Positions 8,555 to 20,772 of a stretch of 64,000 bases of DNA are shown here, in pieces (position 1 is the stretch's first letter; every line of letters begins with the position of its first letter). The stretch is from positions 62,843 through 126,842 of the forward strand of contig NZ_QLIX01000002.1 in NCBI RefSeq assembly GCF_003258945.1, in the 5' to 3' direction. The notes beneath the pieces are model-generated. The model was not told the DNA's origin and searched no databases. It saw nothing but the letters and a program-made list of their open reading frames with translations. The position numbers and the translations under genes were made by a program. This DNA is from Roseicella frigidaeris. GTDB taxonomy: Bacteria; Pseudomonadota; Alphaproteobacteria; Acetobacterales; Acetobacteraceae.

Positions 8555-9793
8555 ATGCAGCACGCCACCGGCCCAGGCAGTGATTTCGCAACCAGCGCCA
8601 CGGGGCCCCTGCAGGGCCTGCGCGTGCTGGACCTCACCCGCGTCCTCGCCGGCCCGACCTGCACGCAGATGCTGGGCGATCTCGGCGCCGAGATCATCAA
8701 GATCGAGCGGCCCGAGGCCGGGGACGACACCCGCGGCTTCGCCCCGCCCTTCATCCCGAACACCCGGGAGAGCGCCTATTTCGTCGGCGTCAACCGCAAC
8801 AAGAAGTCGGTCACCGTCGACATCGCCAAGCCGGAGGGCCAGGCGCTGATCCTGCGGCTGCTCGAGCACTGCGACATCCTGGCGGAGAATTTCAAGGTCG
8901 GCGCCCTGGCGAAATACGGGCTCGGCTACCAGCAGTTGAAGGCCCGCTTCCCGCGGCTGATCTACTGCTCCATCACCGGCTTCGGCCAGACCGGCCCCTA
9001 CGCCCCGCGGCCCGGCTACGACGCGCTGATCCAGGCCATGGGCGGCGTCATGTCCCTCACCGGGGAGCCGGCGGGCTCGCCGCAGAAGGTGGGCGTGCCG
9101 GTCGCCGACCTCTTCGCCGGCCTCTATGGCTGCATCGGCATCCTCGCCGCGCTCAACCACCGCAACGCGACCGGGGAGGGGCAGCAGATCGATATCGGCA
9201 TGCTCGACACCCATGTCGCCTGGCTGGCCAACCAGGGCATGAACTACCTGGCGACGGGCCAGAACCCGCCGCGGCTCGGCAACCAGCATCCGAACATCGC
9301 GCCCTACCAGGAATTCCCGACCAAGGACGGCTACATCATCCTCGCCGTCGGCAACGACCCGACCTTCGAGCGCTTCTGCAAGGCCTTCGGGCAGGAGGCG
9401 CTGCTGGCCGATCCGCGCTTCGCCACCAATGCCTCGCGGGTGCAGAACCGCCAGCTGGTGACCGACACCCTGACCCCGGTGATGCAGGGCCGGACCACGG
9501 CCGAGTGGATCGAGGCGCTGGAGGCGCTGAAGATCGGCTGCGGCCCGATCAACACGCTGGAGCAGGTCTTCGCCGACCCGCATGTGCAGGCCCGCGACAT
9601 GGTCGTCGAGATGCAGCACGCGAGCGGCGAGGCGGTGAAGGTCATCGCCAACCCGGTGAAGCTCTCGGCGACGCCGCCGAGCTACCGCAGCCCGCCGCCG
9701 GTGCTCGGCCAGCACACGGACGAGGTGCTGGGCGGGTTGCTCGGCATGACCGAGGCGGAGATCAGCGGCCTCCGGCACAAGGGCATCACCTGA
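8555..9793 (+). CDS. family III (CaiB/BaiF) acyl-CoA transferase
   Basis: It moves CoA between a carboxylate and an acyl-CoA. The 412 residues carry the family marks: GLRVLDLTRVLAGPTCTQ at the start, IKIERPEAGDDTR, NRNKKSVTVD, and the catalytic Asp near 185 in GVPVADLFAGLYG. The C-terminal half interlocks with the partner subunit in this family. ATG 8555 lies 7 nt after GGAGAGG; ATG 8549 would be too close. It follows matA and matC in place of the usual MatB malonyl-CoA synthetase, so malonate could be the acceptor. The specificity is inference; succinyl-, oxalyl- and other CoA donors are possible. Confidence 0.9.
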   Translation: MQHATGPGSDFATSATGPLQGLRVLDLTRVLAGPTCTQMLGDLGAEIIKIERPEAGDDTRGFAPPFIPNTRESAYFVGVNRNKKSVTVDIAKPEGQALILRLLEHCDILAENFKVGALAKYGLGYQQLKARFPRLIYCSITGFGQTGPYAPRPGYDALIQAMGGVMSLTGEPAGSPQKVGVPVADLFAGLYGCIGILAALNHRNATGEGQQIDIGMLDTHVAWLANQGMNYLATGQNPPRLGNQHPNIAPYQEFPTKDGYIILAVGNDPTFERFCKAFGQEALLADPRFATNASRVQNRQLVTDTLTPVMQGRTTAEWIEALEALKIGCGPINTLEQVFADPHVQARDMVVEMQHASGEAVKVIANPVKLSATPPSYRSPPPVLGQHTDEVLGGLLGMTEAEISGLRHKGIT

Positions 9794-9806
9794 GGCCGCA
9801 TGCGCG

Positions 9807-9840
9807 CCGCGGGACGGGGCAGGGGCGCCGCGTCCCGCGG
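9807..9840 (+). terminator. hairpin after the CoA-transferase
   Basis: CCGCGGGACG and CGTCCCGCGG form a perfect 10-bp stem around a 14-nt GC-rich loop, 14 bp after the stop codon. No T tract follows. Confidence 0.5.
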
Positions 9841-10055
9841 GAATGTCAGGCCTGCCGCGATGCGGCGCGGCTTTGCGCGCCGCGCCGCCGCCTGTAGACA
9901 CGGGGGCGGGGAGGACACGTCCTGGTTGCGTTGCCGCAGGCCGGCACCCGGCCTGCCGCGGCGCCGCTCCGGCGCGCCCGGCAGGCGCCAGCGATCCTCC
10001 CGATGGCTGGCCCGCGGGGGCGCGGTCGTCGTCGGGACCGGATCGGGGGCCTTGC

Positions 10056-10898
10056 ATGCGCCGCGAAGGATTGCGCTACCTGCTGCCGCAGGGATTTTTC
10101 GGCCTGGCCTGGACGGAATGGGGGCCACGGGACGGCTCGCCCATCCTCTGCGTGCATGGCCTGACCCGGACGGGACGGGATTTCGACCGGCTGGCGGCGG
10201 CGCTCGCCGCCCGCGGCCGGCGGGTCCTCTGCCCGGACCTGCCGGGGCGGGGCGCCTCCGACTGGCTGCCCGACCCCGCGCTCTACGTCCCGGCGACCTA
10301 TGTGGCGGCGCTCGGGCATCTCCTCGCCCGGCTGGACGGGCCGGTGGACTGGGTCGGCACCTCGCTCGGCGGCGTCTGCGGCATGGCCGTGGCGGCGACG
10401 CCCGGCAACCCGATCCGCCGCCTGGTGCTGAACGACATCGGCGCCGTCGTGCCCGGGGAGGCGCTGACCCGGATCGGCGCCTATCTCGGGCAGGAGGAGG
10501 CCTTCGCCGACCTGGCCGGGCTGGAGGCGCATCTGCGCGCCGTGCATGCCCCCTTCGGCTGCCTGAGCGATGCCGACTGGCGGCACCTGGCGGAGACCTC
10601 GGCGCGCCATCGGCCCGGCGGGGGCCTGGCGCTGCATTACGACCCGGCGATCGCCGTCGCCGCCCGCAACGCCGCGCCCGGCGATCTCGACCTGTCGCCG
10701 ATCTGGTCGCGGGTGGGCGCGCCCGTGCTGCTGCTGCGCGGCGCCGAGAGCGATGTCCTCCCTGCCGCCACGGCGGGCGCCATGGGGCGGCGGCCGGGCG
10801 TCCTGGTGCGGGAGATCCCCGGCTGCGGCCATGCGCCGGCGCTGATGGAGGCGACCCAGATCGACCTGCTGGTGGATTTCCTCCTCTCCGGCGCCTGA
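10056..10898 (+). CDS. alpha/beta hydrolase
   Basis: A cytoplasmic hydrolase of 280 residues. VHGLTRTGRDF is the oxyanion segment, GTSLGG carries the nucleophile Ser103, LRGAESDVLP the acid and IPGCGHAPAL the catalytic His. PDLPGRGASDWL is typical of the carboxylesterase and haloalkane-dehalogenase-like branch. The 262-bp gap before it holds only the hairpin at 9807 and no recognisable gene. No SD sequence is convincing, so the start is less certain than the identity. Confidence 0.82.
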   Translation: MRREGLRYLLPQGFFGLAWTEWGPRDGSPILCVHGLTRTGRDFDRLAAALAARGRRVLCPDLPGRGASDWLPDPALYVPATYVAALGHLLARLDGPVDWVGTSLGGVCGMAVAATPGNPIRRLVLNDIGAVVPGEALTRIGAYLGQEEAFADLAGLEAHLRAVHAPFGCLSDADWRHLAETSARHRPGGGLALHYDPAIAVAARNAAPGDLDLSPIWSRVGAPVLLLRGAESDVLPAATAGAMGRRPGVLVREIPGCGHAPALMEATQIDLLVDFLLSGA

Positions 10899-10946
10899 GG
10901 AGGGCGACCGCCGTGATCGTCGGGCGGCCTGCCGCGTTGCTGCCGC

Positions 10947-11960
10947 ATGCTCCCGTTCCACCCCCGACCGCCCTGGCTGACAGGGCGCCTGCAGACGCTG
11001 CGCGCCCTGCGCTGGCCCTTTCCCGCCCGGCTGGCCGAGGGGCACCGGCTCTGGCTGCCGCTGCCGGACGGCGATGCGCTGGCGGCGACGCTGCACCTGC
11101 CGGAGGCGGCGCGGCCAGGCCGGCCCCTCGCGGTGCTGGTGCACGGGCTCGCCGGCGGCGAGGACGATCCCTGTCTGCGGGAGGCGGTCGGGGCGCTGCT
11201 GCGCCGCGGCTTCCCTGTGCTGCGGCTCAACCTGCGCGGCAGCGCCGCCAGCCGCGACCGCAGCACCAGCCATGTCCATCTCGGCCGGTCCGAGGACCTC
11301 GCCGCGGCGCTGGCCAGCCTGCCGCCGCCCCTGGTGAATGCCGGGGTGCTGCTCGCCGGCTGGTCGCTCGGCGCGGCGCTGGTGCTGCTGCTGCTCGGGC
11401 GGCTATCGGCGACGCCGGGCCTGCCGCGCCTCCTCGGCGCCGCCGCGATCAGCCCGCCGCTGCAGCCGGACCTGGCGCATGCGGCGATCGACGCGCAGCC
11501 GCTGCTCGGCCGGGCGCTGCTGGCGGCCTACCGGCGCGAGGTGCTCGCCGTGCCGGCGCGCGACCTGCCGCCCGCCCTGCGCGAGGCGGCGCAGGCGGCG
11601 CGCTCGCTGCGGGAATTCGAATCGCGGGTCACCGCGCCGCGCTTCGGCTACCCGTCCTATGCGGTGTTCTGCGAGGTGAACCGCCCGGCCGCGGTGCTGC
11701 CGCGGATCCGGCGGCCGGTGCTGCTGCTGACGGCCGCGGACGATCCCTTCCTGCCGCCGGAGGCGGCGGCGCGGATCGCCTGGGAGGACTGCCCGGCCAT
11801 CCTGCCGCTGCAACTCGCCGGCGGCGGCCATTGCGGCTTCTACGACCGGCGGCCCGAGGCGCTGTCGGTCCGCGCCCTGCTCGCCTTCTTCGAGGGGCTG
11901 GCGGACGAGCCTGACATTGCCGCGGGCAGGGCGGTCGCCGCCTTCGACGCGGCGGCCTGA
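10947..11960 (+). CDS. alpha/beta hydrolase of the YheT family
   Basis: A 337-residue hydrolase of the YheT/EMB8-like group. The lengthened N-terminus (FHPRPPWLTGRLQTLRAL) is typical, as are VLVHGLAGGEDDP, RLNLRGSAAS, AGWSLGAAL with the nucleophile at Ser140, LLTAADDPFLPP with the acid, and GGGHCGFYD with the catalytic His. The family is thought to act on esters or lipids, but no physiological substrate is clear. It begins 48 bp after the previous hydrolase on the same strand, so the two may be co-transcribed. Confidence 0.86.
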   Translation: MLPFHPRPPWLTGRLQTLRALRWPFPARLAEGHRLWLPLPDGDALAATLHLPEAARPGRPLAVLVHGLAGGEDDPCLREAVGALLRRGFPVLRLNLRGSAASRDRSTSHVHLGRSEDLAAALASLPPPLVNAGVLLAGWSLGAALVLLLLGRLSATPGLPRLLGAAAISPPLQPDLAHAAIDAQPLLGRALLAAYRREVLAVPARDLPPALREAAQAARSLREFESRVTAPRFGYPSYAVFCEVNRPAAVLPRIRRPVLLLTAADDPFLPPEAAARIAWEDCPAILPLQLAGGGHCGFYDRRPEALSVRALLAFFEGLADEPDIAAGRAVAAFDAAA

Positions 11961-12045
11961 GCGGCCGCGTGGCGCGACGCCGAGCGGCCGGAGGCGGCGC
12001 CCGGCCTCTGCGGGACGCGAAGGGGAAGCCTTCGCGCGCCTGGAA

Positions 12046-12837
12046 TCAGAATCCCGGCCGCGGCGTCAGCTCCATCATCACCTGGTCGAGGCCGCCATCG
12101 ACCAGGATCTCGGCGCCGTTGACATAGGCGCTGCGCGGGCAGGCGAGGAAGATCACCGCATCGGCGATGTCCTGCGGCGTGCCGATGCGGCGCGTCGGCA
12201 GGATCTGCTCGCGGCGCTCCTTCACCTCCGGCTGCTGGTAGAAGCTCTCCGACATCGGCGTGCGGATGAAGCCGGGGCTGACGACGTTGCTGCGGATGCC
12301 GTCCGGCCCCCATTCCAGCGCGAGCTGGCGCGACAGCATCACGGCCGCCGCCTTCGAGGCGCTGTAGGCGCCGCTGCGCGGCTGCGGGTTGCTCGCGGCG
12401 ATCGAGGCGATGTGCACCATGGCGCCGCCGCGGCCGATCATCTGGTGGCGGAAGGCCTGGGCGCAGAGCAGGTAGCCGGTCAGGTTCACGTTGAGCAGCG
12501 TGTTCCATTCCTCGAGCGAGAGGCTGGACAGCGCGCCCGGCCGCAGGATGCCGGCATTGTTCACCAGGATGTCGGCCGGGCCGATCCGGTCGGCGCTGGC
12601 GAGCGCCGCATCGGCGATGCTGCCCTCGCTGCCGGTGTCGCAGGGAATCGCGGTGACGCGGCCGCCCATCTCCTGCAACTGCCGTTCGAGCGACTTCAGC
12701 GCATCGAGGTCGCGGTCGAGCAGGGCGACGGCGCAGCCCGCCTCGACGAAGGATGTGGAGATGGCGCGGCCCATGCCGCCGGCGGCGCCGGTGACGACCG
12801 CGATCTTTCCCCCCAGTCCCAGCCAGTCCGTGTTCAT
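12046..12837 (-). CDS. SDR-family oxidoreductase
   Basis: An NAD(P)(H)-dependent classical short-chain dehydrogenase of 263 residues. VTGAAGGMGRAI is the cofactor loop, LVNNAGI the structural motif, and YSASK the catalytic Tyr and Lys, followed by SPGFIRTPM. Asp41-Asp43 (LLDRD) after strand 2 favour NAD(H). ATG 12837 follows GGGGGAGAT. It lies 76 bp downstream of hemB on the same strand and may be read through from metY-hemB. The substrate is unknown. Confidence 0.9.
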   Translation of the reverse strand: MNTDWLGLGGKIAVVTGAAGGMGRAISTSFVEAGCAVALLDRDLDALKSLERQLQEMGGRVTAIPCDTGSEGSIADAALASADRIGPADILVNNAGILRPGALSSLSLEEWNTLLNVNLTGYLLCAQAFRHQMIGRGGAMVHIASIAASNPQPRSGAYSASKAAAVMLSRQLALEWGPDGIRSNVVSPGFIRTPMSESFYQQPEVKERREQILPTRRIGTPQDIADAVIFLACPRSAYVNGAEILVDGGLDQVMMELTPRPGF

Positions 12838-12913
12838 GCGTCGATCTCCCCCGGTCCCGGCGCGATCAGACGCGCCGGGACGGGTGAGGTCAAGCCGCCG
12901 TGTGCGCTGGCGG

Positions 12914-15527
<2,614 letters not shown>

Positions 15528-15980
15528 ATGACGACTGCCCCGCTCACCATCGCCATCGGCGGCGACCATGCCGGCCTGCCGCTGAAAGCCGTGCTGCAGG
15601 AGGCGCTGGCCAAGGCGGGGCACCGGCTGGTCGATGTCGGGACCAATTCCGCCGAGAGCGTGGACTACCCGGATTTCGCGCACCGGGTCGCCGCGGCGGT
15701 GGCGGCCGGGCAGGCCGCCTTCGGCGTGCTCGTCTGCGGCACCGGCATCGGCGTGCAGATCGCCGCCAACCGGCATCCCGGCATCCGTGCCGCGGTGCTG
15801 CACGACACCACCGAGGCGCGGCTGACGCGGGCGCATAACGACGCCAACATCGCCTGCTTCGGGGCCCGCACCACCGGGGCCGAGGTGGCGCTGGACGCGC
15901 TGCGCACCTTCCTCGGCACGGGCTTCGAGGGCGGCCGGCATGCCCGCCGCCTCGCCAAGATCGACCAGCCAGCCGCCTGA
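15528..15980 (+). CDS. rpiB: ribose-5-phosphate isomerase B
   Basis: It interconverts ribose 5-phosphate and ribulose 5-phosphate in the pentose phosphate pathway. At 150 residues it is of normal length, with the phosphate-binding [11 protein letters not shown] and the active-site Cys70 in [26 protein letters not shown] is the conserved downstream segment. It lies 22 bp before glyA, the usual neighbour in Alphaproteobacteria, and the two are probably co-transcribed. Confidence 0.95.
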   Translation: MTTAPLTIAIGGDHAGLPLKAVLQEALAKAGHRLVDVGTNSAESVDYPDFAHRVAAAVAAGQAAFGVLVCGTGIGVQIAANRHPGIRAAVLHDTTEARLTRAHNDANIACFGARTTGAEVALDALRTFLGTGFEGGRHARRLAKIDQPAA

Positions 15981-16002
15981 CCCATTCCTCCAGGGCCGAC
16001 CG

Positions 16003-17301
16003 ATGAACGAGACCTCCGCCTACCGCATCCCCGACCGCTTCTTCTCCGCCGGCCTGGCGGAGGCCGATCCCGCGCTGGCGGCCGCCATCGGCCAGGAGCT
16101 TGGCCGGCAGCAGGACGGCATCGAGCTGATCGCCTCGGAGAACATCGTCTCCCGCGCGGTGCTGGAAGCCCAGGGCTCGGTCCTGACCAACAAGTATGCG
16201 GAAGGCTATCCGGGCCGCCGCTACTATGGCGGCTGCGAATATGTGGACGTCGCCGAGACCCTGGCGATCGAGCGGGCGACGAAGCTGTTCGGCTGCGGCT
16301 TCGCCAATGTGCAGCCGCATAGCGGCGCCCAGGCCAACCAGGCGGTCTTCCTCGCCCTGCTGCAGCCGGGCGACGCCTTCATGGGCCTCGACCTCGCCGC
16401 CGGCGGCCACCTGACCCATGGCTCGGCCGCCAACCTCTCCGGCAAGTGGTTCCGCCCCGTGCCCTATACGGTGCGCCGCGAGGACCAGCGGATCGACATG
16501 GCCGAGGTCCGCCGCATCGCGCTCGAGAGCCGGCCGAAGCTGATCATCGCCGGCGGCTCCGCCTATGCCCGGCACTGGGACTTCGCCGGCTTCCGCGCCA
16601 TCGCCGACGAGGTGGGCGCCATCTTCATGGTGGACATGGCGCATTTCGCCGGCCTCGTCGCCGGCGGCGCGCATCCCTCGCCCTTCCCGCATGCGCATGT
16701 CGCCACCACGACGACGCACAAGACACTGCGGGGCCCGCGCGGCGGCATGATCCTCACCAATGACGAGGCGCTGGCGAAGAAGTTCAACAGCGCGGTCTTC
16801 CCCGGGCTGCAGGGCGGCCCGCTGATGCATGTGATCGCCGCCAAGGCCGTCGCCTTCGGCGAGGCGCTGAAGCCGGAGTTCCGCGCCTATGCCCGGGCCG
16901 TGGTCGCCAATGCCGTGGCGCTGGCCGCCGAGCTGCGGGCGCAGGGGCTCGACCTCGTCACCGGTGGCACCGACAACCACCTGCTGCTGGTCGATCTCCG
17001 GCCGAAGCGCCTCACCGGCAAGGCCTCGGAGGCGGCGCTGAACCGCGCCCACCTGACCTGCAACAAGAACGCCATCCCCTTCGACCCGGAGAAGCCGATG
17101 GTCACCTCCGGCGTGCGGCTCGGCACCCCGGCCGGCACGACGCGGGGCTTCGGCGAGGCGGAGTTCCGCGAGGTGGGGCGGTTGATCGGCGAGGTGCTGG
17201 ACGGCCTCGCCCGCGCCAATGATGCGGCGGCGAACTCGGCGGTGGAGGAGAGCGTGAAGTCCCGCGTCCTCGCCCTCTGCCAGCGCTTCCCCATCTACTG
17301 A
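16003..17301 (+). CDS. glyA: serine hydroxymethyltransferase
   Basis: A PLP enzyme moving one-carbon units between serine, glycine and tetrahydrofolate. The 432 residues carry [44 protein letters not shown] and the PLP Lys240 in [14 protein letters not shown]. It follows rpiB closely and ends in a long hairpin at 17311, so rpiB-glyA looks like a closed unit within the larger conserved block. Confidence 0.97.
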   Translation: MNETSAYRIPDRFFSAGLAEADPALAAAIGQELGRQQDGIELIASENIVSRAVLEAQGSVLTNKYAEGYPGRRYYGGCEYVDVAETLAIERATKLFGCGFANVQPHSGAQANQAVFLALLQPGDAFMGLDLAAGGHLTHGSAANLSGKWFRPVPYTVRREDQRIDMAEVRRIALESRPKLIIAGGSAYARHWDFAGFRAIADEVGAIFMVDMAHFAGLVAGGAHPSPFPHAHVATTTTHKTLRGPRGGMILTNDEALAKKFNSAVFPGLQGGPLMHVIAAKAVAFGEALKPEFRAYARAVVANAVALAAELRAQGLDLVTGGTDNHLLLVDLRPKRLTGKASEAALNRAHLTCNKNAIPFDPEKPMVTSGVRLGTPAGTTRGFGEAEFREVGRLIGEVLDGLARANDAAANSAVEESVKSRVLALCQRFPIY

Positions 17302-17310
17302 CCAGTGATG

Positions 17311-17347
17311 CCGGTGCGCATTGACGCTGGCGCGTCAATGCGCCGGC
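17311..17347 (+). terminator. strong hairpin after glyA
   Basis: GCGCATTGACGC (17316-17327) and GCGTCAATGCGC (17332-17343) make a perfect 12-bp stem with a TGGC loop. It is extended by CCGG on each side across one bulged T. No T tract follows. The site lies between glyA and the convergent GNAT gene. Confidence 0.65.
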
Positions 17348-17417
17348 GCGCCGGCCTTGCCCCTGGCCGCTTGGCTTCGCGCCGATGGGTGCGGCGCCCG
17401 TTCGGCCGCTCCGCCGG

Positions 17418-17924
17418 TTACGGATCGGGCGGCTTGCAGACCGACATGGGTTTGGCCATCGGGTAGCCGACAGCCCCCATCTGGCGCTGCAGCGGGCCGG
17501 CCTCGGCATAGCCGCGCGCCCGGTAGAAGCGACGGGCGGTCGCCGTGCTCTCCAGCCGGCAATGGGCGAGGCCGCGAGCCCGCGCCCAGGCCTCCAGGGC
17601 CGCCAGCACCGCCGTGCTGACCCCGCGGAAGCGTGCCTCCGGCGCCACGTAATTCAGGCCGATGCGGCCGTCGCCGCCGCTCGAGCCGACGCCGCAGACC
17701 CTGCCGCCGATCTCCGCGACCAGGACGCAACCCTGCGGCGAGGCGATCCAGCCCGCCACCTGCGCCGGCGTCTTGTTGCCGAGCCAGGCGGCCAGCACGG
17801 CCGGGTCGTCCCCATGATCCGCCCGGCACAGAAGCTGGATGGAGCGGCGCAGCACCGCGCTGGCGGCGGCGGCATCCGCCGGCCTCGCCGGCCGCACCGT
17901 GATGGCCTCGCCCACGGTCCGCAT
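17418..17924 (-). CDS. GNAT-family N-acetyltransferase
   Basis: An acetyl-CoA-dependent acyltransferase of 168 residues. The GNAT core is visible as [15 protein letters not shown], then the CoA-binding turn [20 protein letters not shown] and the late [13 protein letters not shown]. The acceptor is unknown. ATG 17924 is preferred to an in-frame TTG at 17930. It interrupts the conserved glyA-nrdR neighbourhood and is transcribed against it, so it is probably a lineage-specific insertion. Confidence 0.85.
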   Translation of the reverse strand: MRTVGEAITVRPARPADAAAASAVLRRSIQLLCRADHGDDPAVLAAWLGNKTPAQVAGWIASPQGCVLVAEIGGRVCGVGSSGGDGRIGLNYVAPEARFRGVSTAVLAALEAWARARGLAHCRLESTATARRFYRARGYAEAGPLQRQMGAVGYPMAKPMSVCKPPDP

Positions 17925-17999
17925 GCCCAACCCTGGCGCTCCCTGAAGCCGCCTGCCACTATATCTGGTGCCAAGCGGGCGAGGAAAGGATCCCCTGAC

Positions 18000-18452
18000 A
18001 TGCGCTGCCCCTTCTGCGGGAGCGAGGACACCCAGGTGAAGGACAGCCGACCGGCCGAGGACAGCGCCGCCATCCGCCGGCGCCGCTCCTGCCCCGCCTG
18101 CGGCAGCCGCTTCACCACCTTCGAGCGGGTCCAGCTGCGCGAGATCACCGTCCTCAAGACCGATGGCCGGCGGGTGCCCTTCGACCGGGAGAAGCTCGCC
18201 CGCTCCATCCGCGTCGCCCTGCGCAAGCGGCCGGTGGACGAGGACCGCATCGAGCGCATCGTCAACAGCATCCAGCGCAAGCTGGAGACCGAGGCGGAAT
18301 CCGAGGTCACCTCCCGCCAGATCGGCGAGATCGTCATGGAATCGCTGAAGGAGGTGGACCAGGTCGCCTATGTCCGCTTCGCCAGCGTCTACCGCAATTT
18401 CGGCGAGGCGAAGGATTTCCGCGAATTCCTCGGCAAGATGGATGCCGGCTGA
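18000..18452 (+). CDS. nrdR: transcriptional repressor NrdR
   Basis: It represses ribonucleotide reductase genes in response to dATP/ATP. The 150 residues have the zinc ribbon MRCPFCG ... [12 protein letters not shown] at 1-35 with four cysteines, then the ATP-cone domain from about 49 ([16 protein letters not shown]) to 139. ATG 18000 follows GAGGAAAGGA. The place between glyA and the rib genes is the usual one. NrdR boxes would be near nrd genes, which are not in this window. Confidence 0.96.
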   Translation: MRCPFCGSEDTQVKDSRPAEDSAAIRRRRSCPACGSRFTTFERVQLREITVLKTDGRRVPFDREKLARSIRVALRKRPVDEDRIERIVNSIQRKLETEAESEVTSRQIGEIVMESLKEVDQVAYVRFASVYRNFGEAKDFREFLGKMDAG

Positions 18453-18526
18453 CCGGTCGCGCCCGCGGCGGCTGGACCGCGCCCCTCGCCTCTGATGTGC
18501 TCTCCGGAAAGGGGAGGACCCACGCC

Positions 18527-19513
18527 ATGCCGCCGCTCCGCCGGCGCGCCCTGCTCGGCGCGCTGCTCGCCAGCCCCGCCCTCGCCGCCGGGCCGGAGGC
18601 CGCCCGGGACTGGCCGAGCCGCCCGGTCCGCCTCATCGTCGGCTATCCCGCCGGCGCCTCCACCGATCTCTGCGCCCGCATCCTCGCCGAGGACATACGC
18701 CGCCGCCTGCCGCAGCCAGTGATCGTCGAGAACCGGCCCGGCGCCAACGGCGCGCTCGGCGCCGCCTTCGTCGCCGAGGCCGAGCCGGACGGCCATACGC
18801 TGCTGGTCAGCAACACCAGCACCATGACCGCGAACCACCTGCTCTACCGCGACATCCGCTACGACCCGCTGCGCGACCTGCTGCCGATCTCGACCATCAC
18901 GCTGAGCCCCTTCATCCTCGCGGTCAGCGGCAAGAGCCGGCAGCGGGCGCGGATGCAGAGCCTGGCCGCCATCCTCGAGCTCGCGCGCAGCCGGCCGGAG
19001 GGGCTCACCTACGGCTCGGGCGGCATCGGCAACCTGCAGCACCTCAACATGGAGCTGCTGGCCCGCAAGGCCGGCATCCGCCTGCTGCACGTGCCCTTCC
19101 GCGGCGCCGCGCCGGCCGAGAACGCGCTGGTCGCCGGCGATGTCGACCTGATGCTGGAGACGCCCTCGGCCGGGCCGCTCTTCCGCGACCGGGCGATCGA
19201 CGCCATCGCCGTCACCGGCGGGACGCGCTGGCGCGACCTGCCCGAGGTGCCGACCCTGGCCGAGGCGGGCCTGCCCGAGCTGGTGCTCACCTTCTGGAAC
19301 GGGCTGGTGGCCCCCGCCGGCCTGCCGCCGGCGATCCGCGAGCGGCTGGTCGGCCTGATGCGGGCGGCGAGCGAGGCGCCGGAGACGCGCCGGCTGCTGC
19401 TCGGCCAGGGCGAGGTGATGGTGCTGCCGCCCGAGGCCTTCCGCGACCGCATCGCCGCCGACATCGCCCGCAACGCTGCGGTGATCCGCGAGGCCGGCAT
19501 CGAGGTTCAGTAG
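18527..19513 (+). CDS. Bug/TctC-family periplasmic solute receptor
   Basis: A tripartite tricarboxylate transporter-type receptor of 328 residues. The signal peptide is MPPLRRRALLGALLASPALAA. The family signatures follow: WPSRPVRLIVGYPAGASTD, ILAEDIRRRLPQPVIVENRPGANG, YGSGGIGNLQHL, LHVPFRGAAPAENALVAGDV and VPTLAEAGLPE. The ATG lies 9 nt after GGAAAGGGGAGGA. No TctA or TctB membrane partner is near, the usual state for the many orphan Bug proteins of this family. It splits nrdR from ribD. The ligand is unknown. Confidence 0.92.
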   Translation: MPPLRRRALLGALLASPALAAGPEAARDWPSRPVRLIVGYPAGASTDLCARILAEDIRRRLPQPVIVENRPGANGALGAAFVAEAEPDGHTLLVSNTSTMTANHLLYRDIRYDPLRDLLPISTITLSPFILAVSGKSRQRARMQSLAAILELARSRPEGLTYGSGGIGNLQHLNMELLARKAGIRLLHVPFRGAAPAENALVAGDVDLMLETPSAGPLFRDRAIDAIAVTGGTRWRDLPEVPTLAEAGLPELVLTFWNGLVAPAGLPPAIRERLVGLMRAASEAPETRRLLLGQGEVMVLPPEAFRDRIAADIARNAAVIREAGIEVQ

Positions 19514-19626
19514 GGCAGCCCTGCGCCGGCCCCTCTTTTCCGCATCCCGGCGCCGCGCCACCTTGCGCGCATGACAGCCTCCCGTGCCCGGGCGGGTGGG
19601 CACCCGTGCCGGGTGCCGGCCCGCCG

Positions 19627-20772
19627 ATGACCGACCGCGATCCCGACCCGGAGGCCGATCGCGACCACATAGCCGCGGCGCTGGCCATCGCCCGGCGCGG
19701 CCTCGGCAATACTTGGCCGAATCCGGCGGTCGGCTGCGTGCTGGTGCGGGACGGCCAGGTGGTCGGCCGCGGCTGGACCCAGCCCGGCGGGCGGCCGCAT
19801 GCCGAGGCGGTGGCGCTGGCCCGCGCCGGGGCGGCGGCCGAGGGCGCGACCGCCTATGTCACGCTCGAGCCCTGCTCGCATTGGGGCCGCACCCCGCCCT
19901 GCTGCGACGCCCTCATCAAGGCCGGCATCCGCCGCGTGGTGGTGGCGACCGGCGATCCCGACCCGCGGGTGGACGGGCGCGGCTTGCAGCGGCTGCGCAA
20001 GGCCGGGGTGATCGTCGAGCTCGGCCTCGGCGGGCCGGCGGCGCGGGCGCTGAATGCCGGCTTCGCCCGGCGCATCACCCGGGGCCTGCCGCTCGTCACC
20101 CTGAAGCTGGCGACGACGCTCGACGGCCGCATCGCCACCGCCGGCGGCGAGAGCCGCTGGATCACCGGCCCCGAGGCGCGGCGGGAGGCGCATGCGCTGC
20201 GCGCCCGGCACGATGCCATCCTGGTCGGCAGCGGCACGGTGCTGGCCGACGACCCCGAACTCACCCCGCGCCTGCCCGGCACCGCCCGGGTGCCGCTCGC
20301 CCGGGTGGTGGCCGACAGCCGGCTGCGCACCCCGCTCGACAGCCGGCTGGTGCGGACGGCGCGGCAGGTGCCGACCTGGATCGCCACCCGCACCGGCCAG
20401 CGCCCCGGCGTGCTCGCCCCCTATCTCGAGGCCGGGGTGCAGATCCTGCCGGTGCCGCGGGCGCGGCCGGGGCTCGACCTCGCCGCCCTGCTCGGGGCGC
20501 TGGCGCAGCGCGGCGTTACCCGGGTGATGGCCGAGGGCGGCGCCGGGCTGGCGGCCGGCCTGCTGCGCGCCGGCCTGGTCGACCGCATCGCCTGGTTCCA
20601 CGCGCCCGGCATCATGGGCGGGGACGGGCTGCCGGCGGTGCAGCCCTTGCCGCTGGCCGCGCTTTCCGCCATGCCCAGATACCGCCGCGTCGCCAGCCGG
20701 GCGGTCGGGGCCGACTGGTTCACGGAGCTGGTCCGCGAGGAGAGCGAGGAAGCATGTTCACCGGAATCGTGA
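19627..20772 (+). CDS. ribD: bifunctional riboflavin deaminase/reductase RibD
   Basis: It performs the second and third steps of riboflavin synthesis, deaminating and then reducing the pyrimidine. In 381 residues the N-terminal zinc deaminase domain has PHAEAVALA and PCSHWGRTPPCCDAL. The C-terminal reductase domain starts near 155 with PLVTLKLATTLDGRIATA. ATG 19627 is used; an in-frame GTG at 19606 is the alternative. It overlaps ribE by 19 bp. Confidence 0.95.
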   Translation: MTDRDPDPEADRDHIAAALAIARRGLGNTWPNPAVGCVLVRDGQVVGRGWTQPGGRPHAEAVALARAGAAAEGATAYVTLEPCSHWGRTPPCCDALIKAGIRRVVVATGDPDPRVDGRGLQRLRKAGVIVELGLGGPAARALNAGFARRITRGLPLVTLKLATTLDGRIATAGGESRWITGPEARREAHALRARHDAILVGSGTVLADDPELTPRLPGTARVPLARVVADSRLRTPLDSRLVRTARQVPTWIATRTGQRPGVLAPYLEAGVQILPVPRARPGLDLAALLGALAQRGVTRVMAEGGAGLAAGLLRAGLVDRIAWFHAPGIMGGDGLPAVQPLPLAALSAMPRYRRVASRAVGADWFTELVREESEEACSPES

